DNA of 64,000 nucleotides. Origin: Abelmoschus esculentus (lineage: Eukaryota > Streptophyta > Magnoliopsida > Malvales > Malvaceae). Both the position numbers and the translations under genes were made by a program. Where the stretch lies: NCBI GenBank assembly GCA_035048815.1, contig JAUCBN010000049.1:4223501-4287500 (forward strand). Reading direction: 5' to 3'. Numbering within the stretch: the first letter of the stretch is position 1; each line of letters begins with the position of its first letter. Below the pieces are notes generated by a model. It saw nothing but the letters and a program-made list of their open reading frames with translations, made no database searches and was not told the origin of the DNA. This document shows positions 22,489-33,006 of the stretch, one piece after another.

Positions 22489-24423
22489 ATGACCAGGGCC
22501 AACCCAACCAACCCTTTGTACGAGTTAGATCCAGAGATCGAACGAACAAGGCAAAGGTTGAGGAGACAAATCCAAGAAGCCATGGCAGATCACCCAGCAG
22601 GACAAAATTTACCTACCGGTAATGGAGGTCTTCCGCCACCACCAGGGCCGCGGCAGCTCACTGTCAGAGACTTCCTGGAGGAGGACTTAAATGGATTAAA
22701 CCCAGGAGTTATTACACCGGAGATAGAAGCAACCCACTTTGAACTAAAACCTGTTATGTTCAACATGCTTAACACTATTGGACAATTTGGTGGGTCTGCA
22801 ACTGAAGACGCAAAGCAGCACCTTAAGTCCTTCATGGAAATTTGCAACTCTTTCAAAATCCAAGGAGTCCATGAAGATGTCTTGCGATTGAAGCTATTCC
22901 CCTATTCACTTAGGGATAGGGAGAAAGCTTGGTTGAATAGCATTCTAAAAGGATCTATTTGATCTTGGAGTGAACTCTGCCGTGATTTTATTACTCGTTT
23001 CAATACTACAAACCTATATGATAGAATTCGTAATGAAATCACTTCTTCTCGACAGGCAGATGACGAATCAATGTACGAGGAATGGGAGCGCTACAGGGAG
23101 CTATTGGACAAGTATCCTTTGCATGGATTTCCCCTATGGACACAAGTGACAATGTTCTATAATGCCACGAATGCCCCGACAAGGATGATGTTAGATGCCT
23201 CGGCAAACGGAACACTCTTTGATAAAGCACCTGAGGAAGCTATCGAGATACTAAACAAACTCGTGAAGAATGATTTTCAATTTCCTACATCTAGGCGAGG
23301 AGGAGTAAGACGCCAAGCCACAGTAAATGAATTAGACACATCAAATTCAGTGGTAGCACAATTGGCCTCTCTTACCAAGATGGTGCAAAACCTACAATTA
23401 CAGCAAAATACCCGTGAGGTGAAGGTAATTGATTCTTATTGTGACTTATGTGGAGGTAACCACAGTTCCTCTGATTGCATGAATTAAGAAACCGATATGT
23501 ATGTTGGGAACTACAACCGTAACAATATGATGTCCAACACATACAATCCCTCATGGAAGAGGCATCCATACTTATCACAGAGAAACCCTAACAATGCCTT
23601 AAACCCAATCACTCAACCTTCAGGATTTCAGCAACCGATGCAATAATTCTCGCAGCAGCAGACCTAGCAGTCAATGCCGTCGCCGCAGGTGTAGCAGCAA
23701 CCGGTAAGTTCACTAGAGAATACGCTTAAAGCCTTTATGATGAAAACTGAGTCATACATGGCGGAGAATAGTAATTTCATAAAAAGGACAGACGCTTTTA
23801 TGAATAGAACTGAGATGAAGTTGCGAAATCAAGAAGCGGCCATTAAAACGCTAGAAACTCAGGTTGGGCAGTTTGCTCAAAACATAAACACTAGACCACA
23901 AGGAGGGCTACCTAGCAATACTGAAGTTGCTAAGGTAATGGGACATGAACAGTGCAAAGCAATCACTACTAGGAGTGGTCTACAGCTGAAGGAAAAGATC
24001 CCAGAGAGCCAAATTCAATCAGCGGATCAAGCAAAAGAAGAGGCGGAGCAAACTGATGCTGATAACACTGCCCCGGCAGAGAGCACAGCAGCTCCTGAAC
24101 AGCCTGTCGAGACAATAACAACCCCAGTGGTGCCAGGTATTAAATTCCAAACTAAAGAAACACTGGATGAGATGAGACCACCACCACCTTTCCCACAAAG
24201 GTTGAAAAAGCAAAAACAGGACCAGCAATTCAAGAAGTTCCTCGATATTCTAAAGCAAGTCCACATTAACATACCGTTCGTAGAGGCAATTGAACAAATG
24301 ACTAATTATGCCAAGTTCTTAAAGGAGATGGTGTCAAAGAGGAAACGAATAGGTGAGTTTGAAACAGTGGCTACTACCGAGGGATGCATGGCAATGCTGC
24401 ACAATCGATGCCACCAAAATTAA
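22489..24423 (+). pseudogene. gag: Athila gag pseudogene (A3)
   Basis: Opens at ATG 22489, 75 bases after the primer site: MTRANPTNPLYELDPEIERT. The capsid part has FELKPVMFNMLNTIGQFGG and the retrotransposon-gag signature LKLFPYSLRDREKAWLNS. A zinc knuckle, CDLCGGNHSSSDC (CX2CX3HX4C), lies near 23440-23478 and is followed by a Gln-rich linker and the segment LETQVGQFAQNINTRPQGGL. One frame is kept throughout but is broken by stops at 22960 and 23485 and several CAG-to-TAG changes at 23640-23700. At 24408 a missing base before ATGCCACC shifts the protease out of frame. A5 and A4 carry the same gene. Confidence 0.9.
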
Positions 24424-25040
24424 AAGATCCTGGCTGCTTTATCATACCTTGTGCGATAGGTAAAAACTACGAAGGTAAGGCCCTATGCGACCTTGGAGCG
24501 AGCATCAATGTCATGCCCAAATCAGTCTTTCAAAAGCTTGGAATAGGAAGGGCAAAACCTACAACAGTTATGCTCCAACTAGCGGATCGATCCTATGTGC
24601 AACCTGAAGGCAAAATCGAGGACATCCTGGTAAGAGTAGATAAGTTTATTTTTCCTACTGATTTTCTTGTCCTTGATTGTGAAGCAGATGAGAATGCACC
24701 GATCATCCTTGGGAGACCTTTCCTTGCAACTGGACGCACATTAATTGACGTGGAAAAAGGAGAGTTGACAATGCGGGTCAATGACCAACAAGTCAAACTC
24801 AATGCATTCCACAACTTAAAAAAATATGATGATCCAGAGGAGTGCAAGGCCATCCACACAGTAGAAACCAAAATATCCTGCCTTGGCAGTCTGCTTGGCA
24901 GGATATTCGGCAAAAAGATTAAGCCCAAGGTGGATGAACATACAACAAAAGGGAGTGGCCCACAACCGAATTACAATTCGGGCCAACGGGAGAGAATCAT
25001 CTTGGGAGATGCATTTGCATGCTCTCTACCAGTAACATGA
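24409..25040 (+). pseudogene. Athila protease fused to the pol C-terminus (A3)
   Basis: Retropepsin-like domain following gag (MPPKLKDPGCF). The active-site motif CDLGASINVMP keeps its aspartate (codon 24489-24491), unlike A4 and A5. ILGRPFLATGRTLIDVEKGE follows. After KKIKPKVDEH the frame jumps straight into GDAFACSLPVT and TAA-free end at TGA 25038-25040; DAFAC is the end of the pol polyprotein in A4. RT, RNase H and integrase were therefore deleted in frame. A5 has the same junction (45410-45530), so this is an inherited structure, not local decay. Confidence 0.85.
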
Positions 25041-25360
25041 TCTCCTCCCTTTTCTTTATTAATATATTAGGATTAGTTTAATTTATTTTTATTTGTCGAA
25101 TTTATTTTTACCTTAAGTATTTTTCTTTTTTTTGTGTTTAATTTTTAATTAGGTTAATAAGTAGGAATATAGGAGAAGTAGATCACAGCAGGAACTCTGC
25201 CGAGGCAGCAAAACAGTGTCAGGGCCGCAGCAATCTCAACGGGCAGAACAGTGTAACGGCTAGTCTGCCGAGATTCCTGCCGTGGCAGAAAAGGAAACGA
25301 TAGTAAAGAGTAACGGCTACAAAACGGCTAGTGACTTCAAACGGTCACAAGGCCGAGGCC

Positions 25361-25367
25361 TATATAA
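25361..25367 (+). promoter_or_regulatory. Putative internal promoter TATA box of ORF2 (A3)
   Basis: GGCCGAGGCCTATATAAGAAACTCC, with TATATAA 163-169 bases before the ORF2 ATG. It matches the LTR TATA setting (GCCTATATAAG) and is conserved at 45847 (A5) and 49123 (A6). The leader after it is pyrimidine-rich, like a transcript 5' end. Confidence 0.55.
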
Positions 25368-25529
25368 GAAACTCCTTCCTCTTGAACTATTCACTTTTGC
25401 TTTCTTGTTTTCTTTAGAATTTATAACAATCTTCCTCTCACATTACTCTCTGCCTACTCACAATTCTTCGTGAAATTCCAGATTCCTTTCACGAAATACT
25501 CGAAGAAATCGAATATCTCACAAATCTTG

Positions 25530-27065
25530 ATGGTCACCTACAAGCGATTTGCCCCAACAAACGTTGAAGATCGTTTCAACCGATCTTTCATCGCCCGACA
25601 ATTGTGGGAAGAACAAGGTTTCCAGCATGCGGGCAATGAAAACTACAACATTGAACATTACCTCTTCGACAGAATAAAGTACCAAGAATGGGAAATCTTC
25701 TGTCTTCAACTTGCCCAGGCGAATGCTACGATCGTACGGGAGTTCTATGCGCATGGGCCCAGCAAAGATTCCCTCTTCGTTCACTGCCGCGGCAGGCCGG
25801 TCTAATTAGATGCCGAGACAATCAACAATTTCTACGGCCTTACTCCAAACAGTGATGTCCACGCCGAATTCATGGAAGACATCACTACCGAGGACTACGA
25901 GCTAATCAAAGATGATCTTTGTTACGTAAATACTCCATGGGAAACCGGTACCCATAGAGGATCCGTAACAAGACAAAGACTAAAGCCCGAGGACAAGATG
26001 TGGAATACCTTTGTCAAGCGACGCCTCATCCCCACGTCCCACAATAGCACGGTGGATCGCAAGCGATTGGTGCTTATCCAATCAATCATCAACAAAAGGA
26101 CCATCAATGTTGGAGAGATAATCCTACGGGAAATTCACAAGTGCGGTAAGAAAGATAGGGAACCATTGTATTTCCCATGTTTGATCACGGGTTTGTGTGT
26201 TTTCCCAAGTGTGCCAATCGAGGATACAGACGAATAAACTCCCCCACGGCGAGGATGGACCAGAGACTTTTGTCGCAAAGTCATGCAGATCATGCAAGAG
26301 GAGCTAGTCCAAGCAACGCCCCAGCAGTTCACTGCTGATACTGTTGCCGGGGCCCAGTACACGGCAGACATGCCTGATACTGCCCACACCTCTGCCGCAG
26401 CAGACCCATATCAGGAGATTTTGCAGAGGATGGCAGCAATGGACCTCAGGCAACAAAGGTACATGGAGTACCAAAGAGATTTCAACAGCACATTAGCCCA
26501 GATGATGCTGCATGCTTTTCCGGACCAAGGAGCACAATTTCCAGATTTCCCCAACAATATGTTCGTCACAGCTACCCCTTACACCGAGACTACACCAGCT
26601 CCGGGTGGACCAAGGTCGTTCTTCCATGCAAACCCTCAGCCTCAATACCAAGCTGCCGGCCCATCCAGGGCAGCGGATTCTGCCGCGGCATCGTCTGCCA
26701 GCAGAAGACCATCCAAGCGGAGGGCAGTTTTCAGCAGTCCACCCCAATCCCCAATCATCATGGGCAGTCTATCAGCTAAGATAGATGCATATGTGCACCA
26801 AAGCTCTACCACTGCCGGACCAAGTACACACCACACCGGAGGAGCAACAACAATGGGAGGAGGAACGAACATAATGATAACGGAAGAGCTGGCCGATGTA
26901 GAAGAAGGAGAAGAGGTGGAGGCCCCAATGCAACGGACACCACCCACACGAGTCCAACCGCCCCGGCAAGCAAAAGCTCAACCATCGCCCTCACCAAGGA
27001 CAAAGCAATCGGCAGCAAGGTTGAGGAGAAAAATTGTTACAAGCAGCTCTTCGGAGTCGCTTTAA
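25530..27065 (+). pseudogene. ORF2 of A3 (env-position gene, putative plant transposon protein type)
   Basis: Same gene as the intact copy at 49277-50812. The ATG at 25530 begins MVTYKRFAPTNVEDRFNRSF. It contains the conserved segments ATIVREFYAHGPSKDSLFVH, RRLIPTSHNSTVDRKRLVLI and NVGEIILREIHKCGKKD, then a Pro/Ala/Gln-rich half, an acidic patch (ADVEEGEEVE) and a basic tail ending SSSSESL. Two nonsense changes break it: TAA 25803-25805 (after CRGRPV) and TAA 26235-26237 (a Tyr codon in A6). No signal peptide or transmembrane segment is seen, so it does not look like an envelope protein despite its position. Confidence 0.8.
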
Positions 27066-27951
27066 TTTTTTTCCTTCATAATTCAATATATATTGTTGTT
27101 TGCTGTCTTTATATGCTGCTTATTTCATAATTGTGTTGCCTGCTTATTTCCTCAAATATTAAGCATTGAGGGCAATGTTTGGTTTGAGTTTGGGGGTGCA
27201 GATTTACTATCAAGGCAGCAATCTACTATCGAGGCCTTGCCAAAAAGGGAGTATTACAGTGATTTTTTTTGCTTACACTTTTGCACTGCTTATCATCAGT
27301 ATTGCCTTAGTTTATTCTTTAAGGCTATAGAAATCTTTCTCCTTACCATGATTAGGTTCTGTTAAGAAGGTTTAACCTTAGGATACTTAAGGATGAAAAC
27401 TTAGAAGCTTACTATAGGAAGAACTTTAAACACTTTTGGGACTTGTTGGATTATAGGAGTTCTTTTAATGAACTTAGGTGATAAAGACTTAGATTTTTGG
27501 GAAAGTAACTAGAGGTGCCTATCACTGGCTCTAGGAAGTACTCTTCTTCATGCTAGTGGTGCCCGAAATTGGCTCTAGTATGCTTTAAGGAATATCAAAA
27601 AGAAAGAAAAATTTAGTGAAGGGAAAAACACAATCCTTGAGGTGCCCGAAATTGGCTCAAGAATAGGTTGTTTAGAAAAGAAGAGAACACTTAACCCAAT
27701 TCTACTTGTCTTGAACTTAGAGTTTATCTAAGAAAGCCTTTAATCAAACTTCTCCACAAAAACGCACATACTCACAATTCTTATAGTTTGTTTCTAGGTA
27801 AACCCTTGGGTAGCCGAAAGGTTAAGACTAAAGAATAGGCCTAGCTATGGTGGGGAGAATAGATGGAAATGTAAGACCAAGAGAGAGTAGAGTTCGACAA
27901 ATTGATGGTTTGCATTGCTTGAGGACAAGCAATAGTTCGAGTTTGGGGGTG
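27066..27951 (+). other. A3 3' untranslated region with hairpins and polypurine tract
   Basis: Noncoding. Three hairpins share a GTGCC...TTGGC-type apex with changing stems: 27509-27534 (CTAGAG/CTCTAG), 27549-27582 (CATGCTAG/CTAGTATG), 27636-27661 (CTTGAG/CTCAAG). It ends in AGTTTGGGGGTG (27940-27951), the polypurine tract, directly before the 3' LTR. Confidence 0.75.
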
Positions 27952-29273
27952 TGATAAGTGCTCAACTCACTATCACTTTTTACACCTTTTATGGGCATTA
28001 ATCACCAAATATACACCCAATCGGACCAATGCATGAACTCAATGTGATATATTTAGAAGTTATGCCTATAGAGATAATATTCACAGAAAAGGCACGTTTT
28101 ACTGCATTTTTATATCTATACAGGAGAACCATTGCCGCGGCAGCAACAGGACCAAGGCAGGACCTGATGCCGAGGCAGTAGCTGAGAGCTGGGAAGCAAG
28201 ACTGTAGGCGATTGGAAGATAAAAATCCAAGGGACGTGTCTGGACTTAAAGCCCATGGATCGGAGCTGGCTAGGACGAGGAAAAGCCCAAGACAAGACCA
28301 CGCGGGAAAGCCCCTTAACCGAATTAAACTTGGAAATATTTTAATTATGTACTTGTCTTGTTCCCTACTCCAAGTTGTATTCTACTTAGGAAAGGTTTGC
28401 CCTAGGTCTAGCCTATATAAAGACCTAGCCATCCAATGTACCATAGACGGGATACCTAGGGAGAGAGAACCGAATTTTAACTTTTTTTCTTTCTCTCCAT
28501 TATGTTCTAAACCTTCTTAGGGATTAGGTGAAGGTTGCTTAGTATATGTGAGAGGAGATTGTACTTTGTCTTTGTTTCAATGCAATAAAATTATCAAGGT
28601 TTGCTTATCCTTTGTTATTCTTTGTTCTCGCATTCAAGCTCGGGAGAGAAGTTTGTGAGTAATCCATTTATCTAAGCTCGAGAGAGTTAGATTCACAAAA
28701 GGGGTAAGTACGGTGTTTCAATCGCGAAATACTAACTTGGCCTAGGGATAGGTTAAGAGTTTCAGCGGTTAAAAGAAGTGTGAGATTGGTTGGTGAGTAT
28801 AATTGGTTCACGCCGGGAGGTATCCTCAAGGACTAGTCATCAACAGCACTCTGACTTAGGGATAAGCGGAGTCATTCAAGGACACTTTGCCGAACTTTGG
28901 TAAAGTCCAACCACGAGCAAGGGATTGCCGCGGCGGACAAGTATCTTCGCTGCCAAGGCAGTAAACTGCAGTACTGCCGAGGCATTAATATACGATTGCA
29001 TTGAGCAGAGACAAGTCAATCAAATCCACAATACAACGCAATTGGATCCTGTCCCATCTCTCTCTATTATTAATTCTCTTTACTTTGCTTAGTTGTTTTA
29101 GTTTAGTTAAACCAAACTCAATCACTTGTGTTTTACTTTATTTCTTTCTACAGAACAAGAAGACAAAGAAGACATATTAAGTCTACCAGTCCCTGTGGAG
29201 ACGATAATCCGATAATTACTTATCACTTATTACTTTCGATGTGTCCACTTGCACTAAACGCGCACTTTTGACA
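27952..29273 (+). repeat. 3' LTR of A3
   Basis: Highly similar to 21062-22390. Ends at TTTTGACA, followed by the target copy CTTTT; the 5' LTR ends GACACGCGACA, so 7 bases were lost, plausibly between the two GACAC words formed with the flank. Confidence 0.95.
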
Positions 29274-29915
29274 CTTTTCAAATCTCTTTCTGAAAACACA
29301 TTCTTAATAAGCAAAACAAAAGTCTTATGTGCTACTCATAGCAATGCTTAAATCAAAACCCTTGTGCAATTCACAACATATGCAATTCTTATTGCAAAGT
29401 AAAAACACTTGTTTTTTTAAAGCCATATTGGTATTAGTGATCCGATTAGTTTACGATAATCGTTGGGATAAATGGACTCTCGCTCGGTCCCTTGAATAAG
29501 GTTACATGGAGCTCTAGTTCCACCATGCCAAAACTCACCTTAGTGTCCAGGTTAGTTAGCAAACTCGAATGCGATAAAGTCCCTTATATCGTGCAACATT
29601 AGCTCCCCTTAATGCATCACTAAGGAATTTCTCACGTACGCATTTTATATATTTAGTGCACTACCATCCTGTTGATCGATCAACTTATCCCTCTTAAATA
29701 TCACATAATAATCCAATACAAAAAAAAACAATACTCAAGTTTCAAGTTAAAAGCATTATGTAACTGCATGCATCCCACTATCGCATGCATACAATGCATA
29801 AACTAGTAAAATCACTTTTCTCATGTTTTCAAAACAAAATCCATGGGAGCATCATATACATACAATACCTTTGTAAAAACAATCTCAAGAGCATTAAAGA
29901 CATGCATAATCACAT

Positions 29916-30391
29916 ATGCAATTTATAATACGAGCATGACTAAAAACACATTGTAAAACAAGGCATAATATGGGAACCTTTAAGAAAGTAATACTTAAAA
30001 TTTACTTCCGAGTATAGAGAATTTTTTCACACCTTCCCTACACCCCCAAACCTTTGAAAACACATTTAAAAAGTACCATAACAGCCCACTCTCATAATCC
30101 ACTCACCAATTTACCAAAATTTGTTCCCCTTAATGCATGTGTATTATTGAAAATTGAAGAGATCCTAAGCCTATGTAAGCTCACAAAATTTATTCTCATT
30201 TCCAACATGAAGCAATATATACCATAGAAAATCTTCTTTTTCTTTTGGAACTAACAATAAAATGAAGTAAGAAAAATGATTCCCATTTTACTAAAGATTA
30301 ACCAAAATAAAAGGTTCTCATTTTACTAAAATAAAAAATTTAACCATTAATAATACTTCAAAGATTAATCAGATTTTGAGCTAAAGGTTAC
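29916..30391. other. Gene-free stretch, probable end of LTR-a
   Basis: AT-rich, no coding region. It may belong to LTR-a or to the transposon on its right; the corresponding part of LTR-b lies beyond the window. Confidence 0.4.
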
Positions 30392-30839
30392 CTGGAGGCG
30401 ATGCAATGTCGTCTCCTAATTTCTCTAAAGCCTTGTACATAATTTCAAGTGGAGAAGTACTGACAAGTTCTTTAACTAATTTCTGGAAGCCCTCATCCTT
30501 TTCTTAAAAATAATTAAATCGAAATTAAAATTGAAAATGAATTTTCTTTTATGTTGTTGAAGTTTACCTAAAGCAGCCATGGTTTCTGCCAGAGGAACAA
30601 TGAAATCATTAAGATTTGACTCTGTATTCACAGCCTTCACTGCACAACGTCTTTGACTCAGATTCACCATCGCATGACGATCCACTAACCGGAAAGAACC
30701 AATTTGAGGAGTTGGTTTCTTCAATGCTTTTTCGATCATTCTCTTCAATCTCAGCTTGACGATGAGACGCAACCCGACGAGCGACGACTTCTGCCCATTT
30801 CTCGGCTTCTTCCTCGCGTTTCTTGACTGCCTTAGATAA
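30392..30839 (-). pseudogene. Unidentified host-gene fragment, two exons
   Basis: Minus strand. Exon 30839-30568 follows a CTACAG acceptor and ends TTTAG/GTAAAC; exon 30502-30392 follows TTTTTAAG and ends CCTCCAG/GTAACC. Joined in phase, the second exon reads EKDEGFQKLVKELVSTSP then LEIMYKALEKLGDDIASPPG, with normal protein composition. The first ends NDFIVPLAETMAALG; its start reads KREEEAEKWAEVVARRVASH in a different frame, so there is a frameshift inside. I do not recognise the family. Lying next to a CACTA terminus pointing toward it, it looks like a captured gene piece, but it could also be part of the transposon's own gene. Confidence 0.5.
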
Positions 30840-30879
30840 CTGTAGTCAGGGGAGAATGAGGGAGTGTTGATGGGAGAAG

Positions 30880-31186
30880 AAGATAAGTTAGGGTTTGAAA
30901 CTTTAATTTTAGGAATGAGTATTGTGGCGTTTTTAAATCAAAAGCCCTTAAAGAACACACTTATTGCGGCGTTATTTTACATAAACGCCGCTAAGGAAGA
31001 AATTAATCGTGGCATTTTTCCACAGACGTCGTTATATATCACCTATTGACAACGTTTGTTCTAAAAACGCCATAATAATTATTTTGTGGCGTTTTTCCTA
31101 TAAATGCCACAATATGTAAAAGATTAGCGTTTTTTATTTCATAAACGCCACAAATAACGTCGTTATAGACCAAGTTTGGTGTAGTG
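30880..31186 (-). mobile_element. CACTA transposon terminus with subterminal repeats
   Basis: The minus strand begins CACTACACCAAACTTGG at 31186, a CACTA (En/Spm) terminal repeat. Next come many short GGCGTTT(T/A)T and AAACGCC(A/G)C words in both orientations, the typical subterminal transposase-binding repeats. The opposite end is not in sight, so the element is truncated or its other end has decayed. Confidence 0.75.
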
Positions 31187-31732
31187 TCATCTACATATTT
31201 GGCTCTAAAATTTTCTTGGATTATTGACTTTTTTATATGGATATGGGATTTTCATTTGTGTATCAGACATCCTTATTTTGTTTACAGGTGCTGGTGTCCG
31301 GAAAAGGGGGACCATTGGACGACGACGTGGGCGTTAGAGAGTCATGCGTGCCTTGGACGCGACTTCCAAGTGGTCACTGGAGAAACTGAAGCGTCGTGTG
31401 TGGGAAGCCTGATAGGCGTGCGTGTAGTGCTTGTAGCATCCAAAATATTCCTTCAATTGGTCTTGACCGTTAGATTAAGGGACTGATCCAACGGTCCAAA
31501 CTTGACGGTTACGCATAAACATTAAGGTATTGGAGCTAGGGTTTTCTAATTATAGACTTAGGGCTTAAATGGATTTAGGGCCCAAAGTGGTTAGTTGTTA
31601 TGTATTTTTTTTTTATTTTTTTGATTTTGAACATTTGTATATGTGTTGTAATTTTTTTAAATAAAATGGGCTTTTATTTCAAAGTTGGGTTTTTAATATA
31701 TTATAATACTAATGATAGTAATATAATATATA
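31187..31732. other. Gene-free stretch resembling an LTR remnant
   Basis: No gene. GATCCAACGGTCCAAACTTG, AGGGTTTTCTAATT, TTTAGGGCCCAAAG and TAAAATGGGC blocks are reminiscent of decayed Ty3/gypsy LTRs and of 13600-13990. The frame 31184-31486 has no recognisable product. Confidence 0.4.
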
Positions 31733-31987
31733 TATTCCTTCTCATTTTATTTGTCTAGTATTGACTTTTTTAGTCAAACTTTTTTAACTTTGACTCATTA
31801 TAATTTTAAATTTATTATTGATAAAAATATAAAAAATATGTTTTAGAAACCTTTGACCAAGTAGTTTAAAAATATATATTTTATAAAATTTAATAAATTA
31901 AAATATTTAAAATAACTATGGTCCAAGTTTTAAAATTTTGACTTTTAAAATGTCAATATTGGACATCTTAAGTGGGACAGATGGAGT
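31733..31987. mobile_element. Stowaway-like MITE
   Basis: About 255 bp between TA-rich flanks. The left end (ATTCCTTCTCATTTTATTTG then TCTAGTATTGACTTTTT) and the reverse of the right end (ACTCCATCTGTCCCACTTAA then GATGTCCAATATTGACATTTT) are inverted repeats of the CTCCCTCYGTCCCA type. No coding capacity. Confidence 0.75.
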
Positions 31988-33006
31988 ATATATATATAAT
32001 AACTGAAAAAACAAAGATAAAATAATAAAGAAAAGAAGATAAAGATAATAATAAATAAAAATAATTTAATACAATATTAATATCTTTTTAAGATTTTCAG
32101 AGCATATATTATATATATTGTAATCCCCTTCACCCGTTCTAGATACCACCCGACTCGAACGAGCTACACGAGAATACCGAGGCTAATCCGGAGACTCGCC
32201 CCGATAAACAACCCTAAAAATTAAACGACTATTTTTTTTCTTTTATCTTATCTAGATGCTTTATTTTGAACCTAAATGTCCATGCAAAGATTATATTCAA
32301 TTGCAGCGGAAACAATAAGGTATGAGTCTTAAAACGCACAGACATGCTTCAGGGACGAAAATATAAATTTTCAAAAATTAAAGGACTAATTATCAAATTA
32401 ATGTTACCATCTTTTAATTAAGTTTATTATCTGCTTGCATGTCAAATTTCATCTTAAATTAGTATCTAAGACTCATTTAATTTCATGCACAAGTTTCAAA
32501 ATATTTTCTAGATGCATATAGACCTAAGTAAACATCATCCACATATCATGTACAATTGACTAGATGCATTGCAACCTAGTTAGCAACATATACTCAAACT
32601 CCTAAGAGCATGCCTCAAATTCAAAAATCTCATAAACACATAAGAACAACATCAACATACCCAACATGATTTTTAGATGTATTCTAACCTAAATAACCAC
32701 ATATATACTAATAGGTAATTCAAATCCAAGACACAAAATTAACATTAACATAGATAATCATCATAGTAATTGAAAGGATCTTTAGCATAAGCAACAATCT
32801 CAATATGATATCCCATCCCTATTGCTCTCTCACTACTACTAATGCTATAAAGACATACTTGAGCTTTCACTTGGCGGTTACCTGGATCATTGCTTCTCTT
32901 TTTGTTGTCTCAACTTTATTTACTCTGCATTGCAAGTTAATTGAGAGGGTAAACATAAGCTTAATGAGTGAATAAAAACAAATATAAAAACACCTTGCAA
33001 TGTAAC

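Larger units (their letters stand above)
21062..29273 (+). mobile_element. Athila-type non-autonomous element A3
   Basis: 8,212 bp with LTRs 21062-22390 (1,329 bp) and 27952-29273 (1,322 bp), tRNA-Asp primer site, polypurine tract, and 5-bp duplication CTTTT (21057-21061, 29274-29278). Internal order: gag, protease, promoter-like leader, ORF2. RT, RNase H and integrase are absent. The 3' LTR lacks the last 7 bases present in the 5' LTR. Confidence 0.95.
20100..29990 (-). repeat. Reverse-strand chromovirus-like LTR (LTR-a), split by A3
   Basis: Plus-strand text from TGTAACCCCCTCG at 20100 is the reverse complement of an LTR 3' end like that at 63821. Flank 20100-21061 plus 29274-about 29915 aligns with 32119-33006 plus 59640-60318 plus 63822-64000 (LTR-b); shared words include CCGATAAAC, CTAGATGCTTT, CACTTGGCGGTTA, TGATCCGATTAG and CACTAAGGAATTT. 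The far (5') end was not identified, so the right limit is a guess. Confidence 0.7.
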
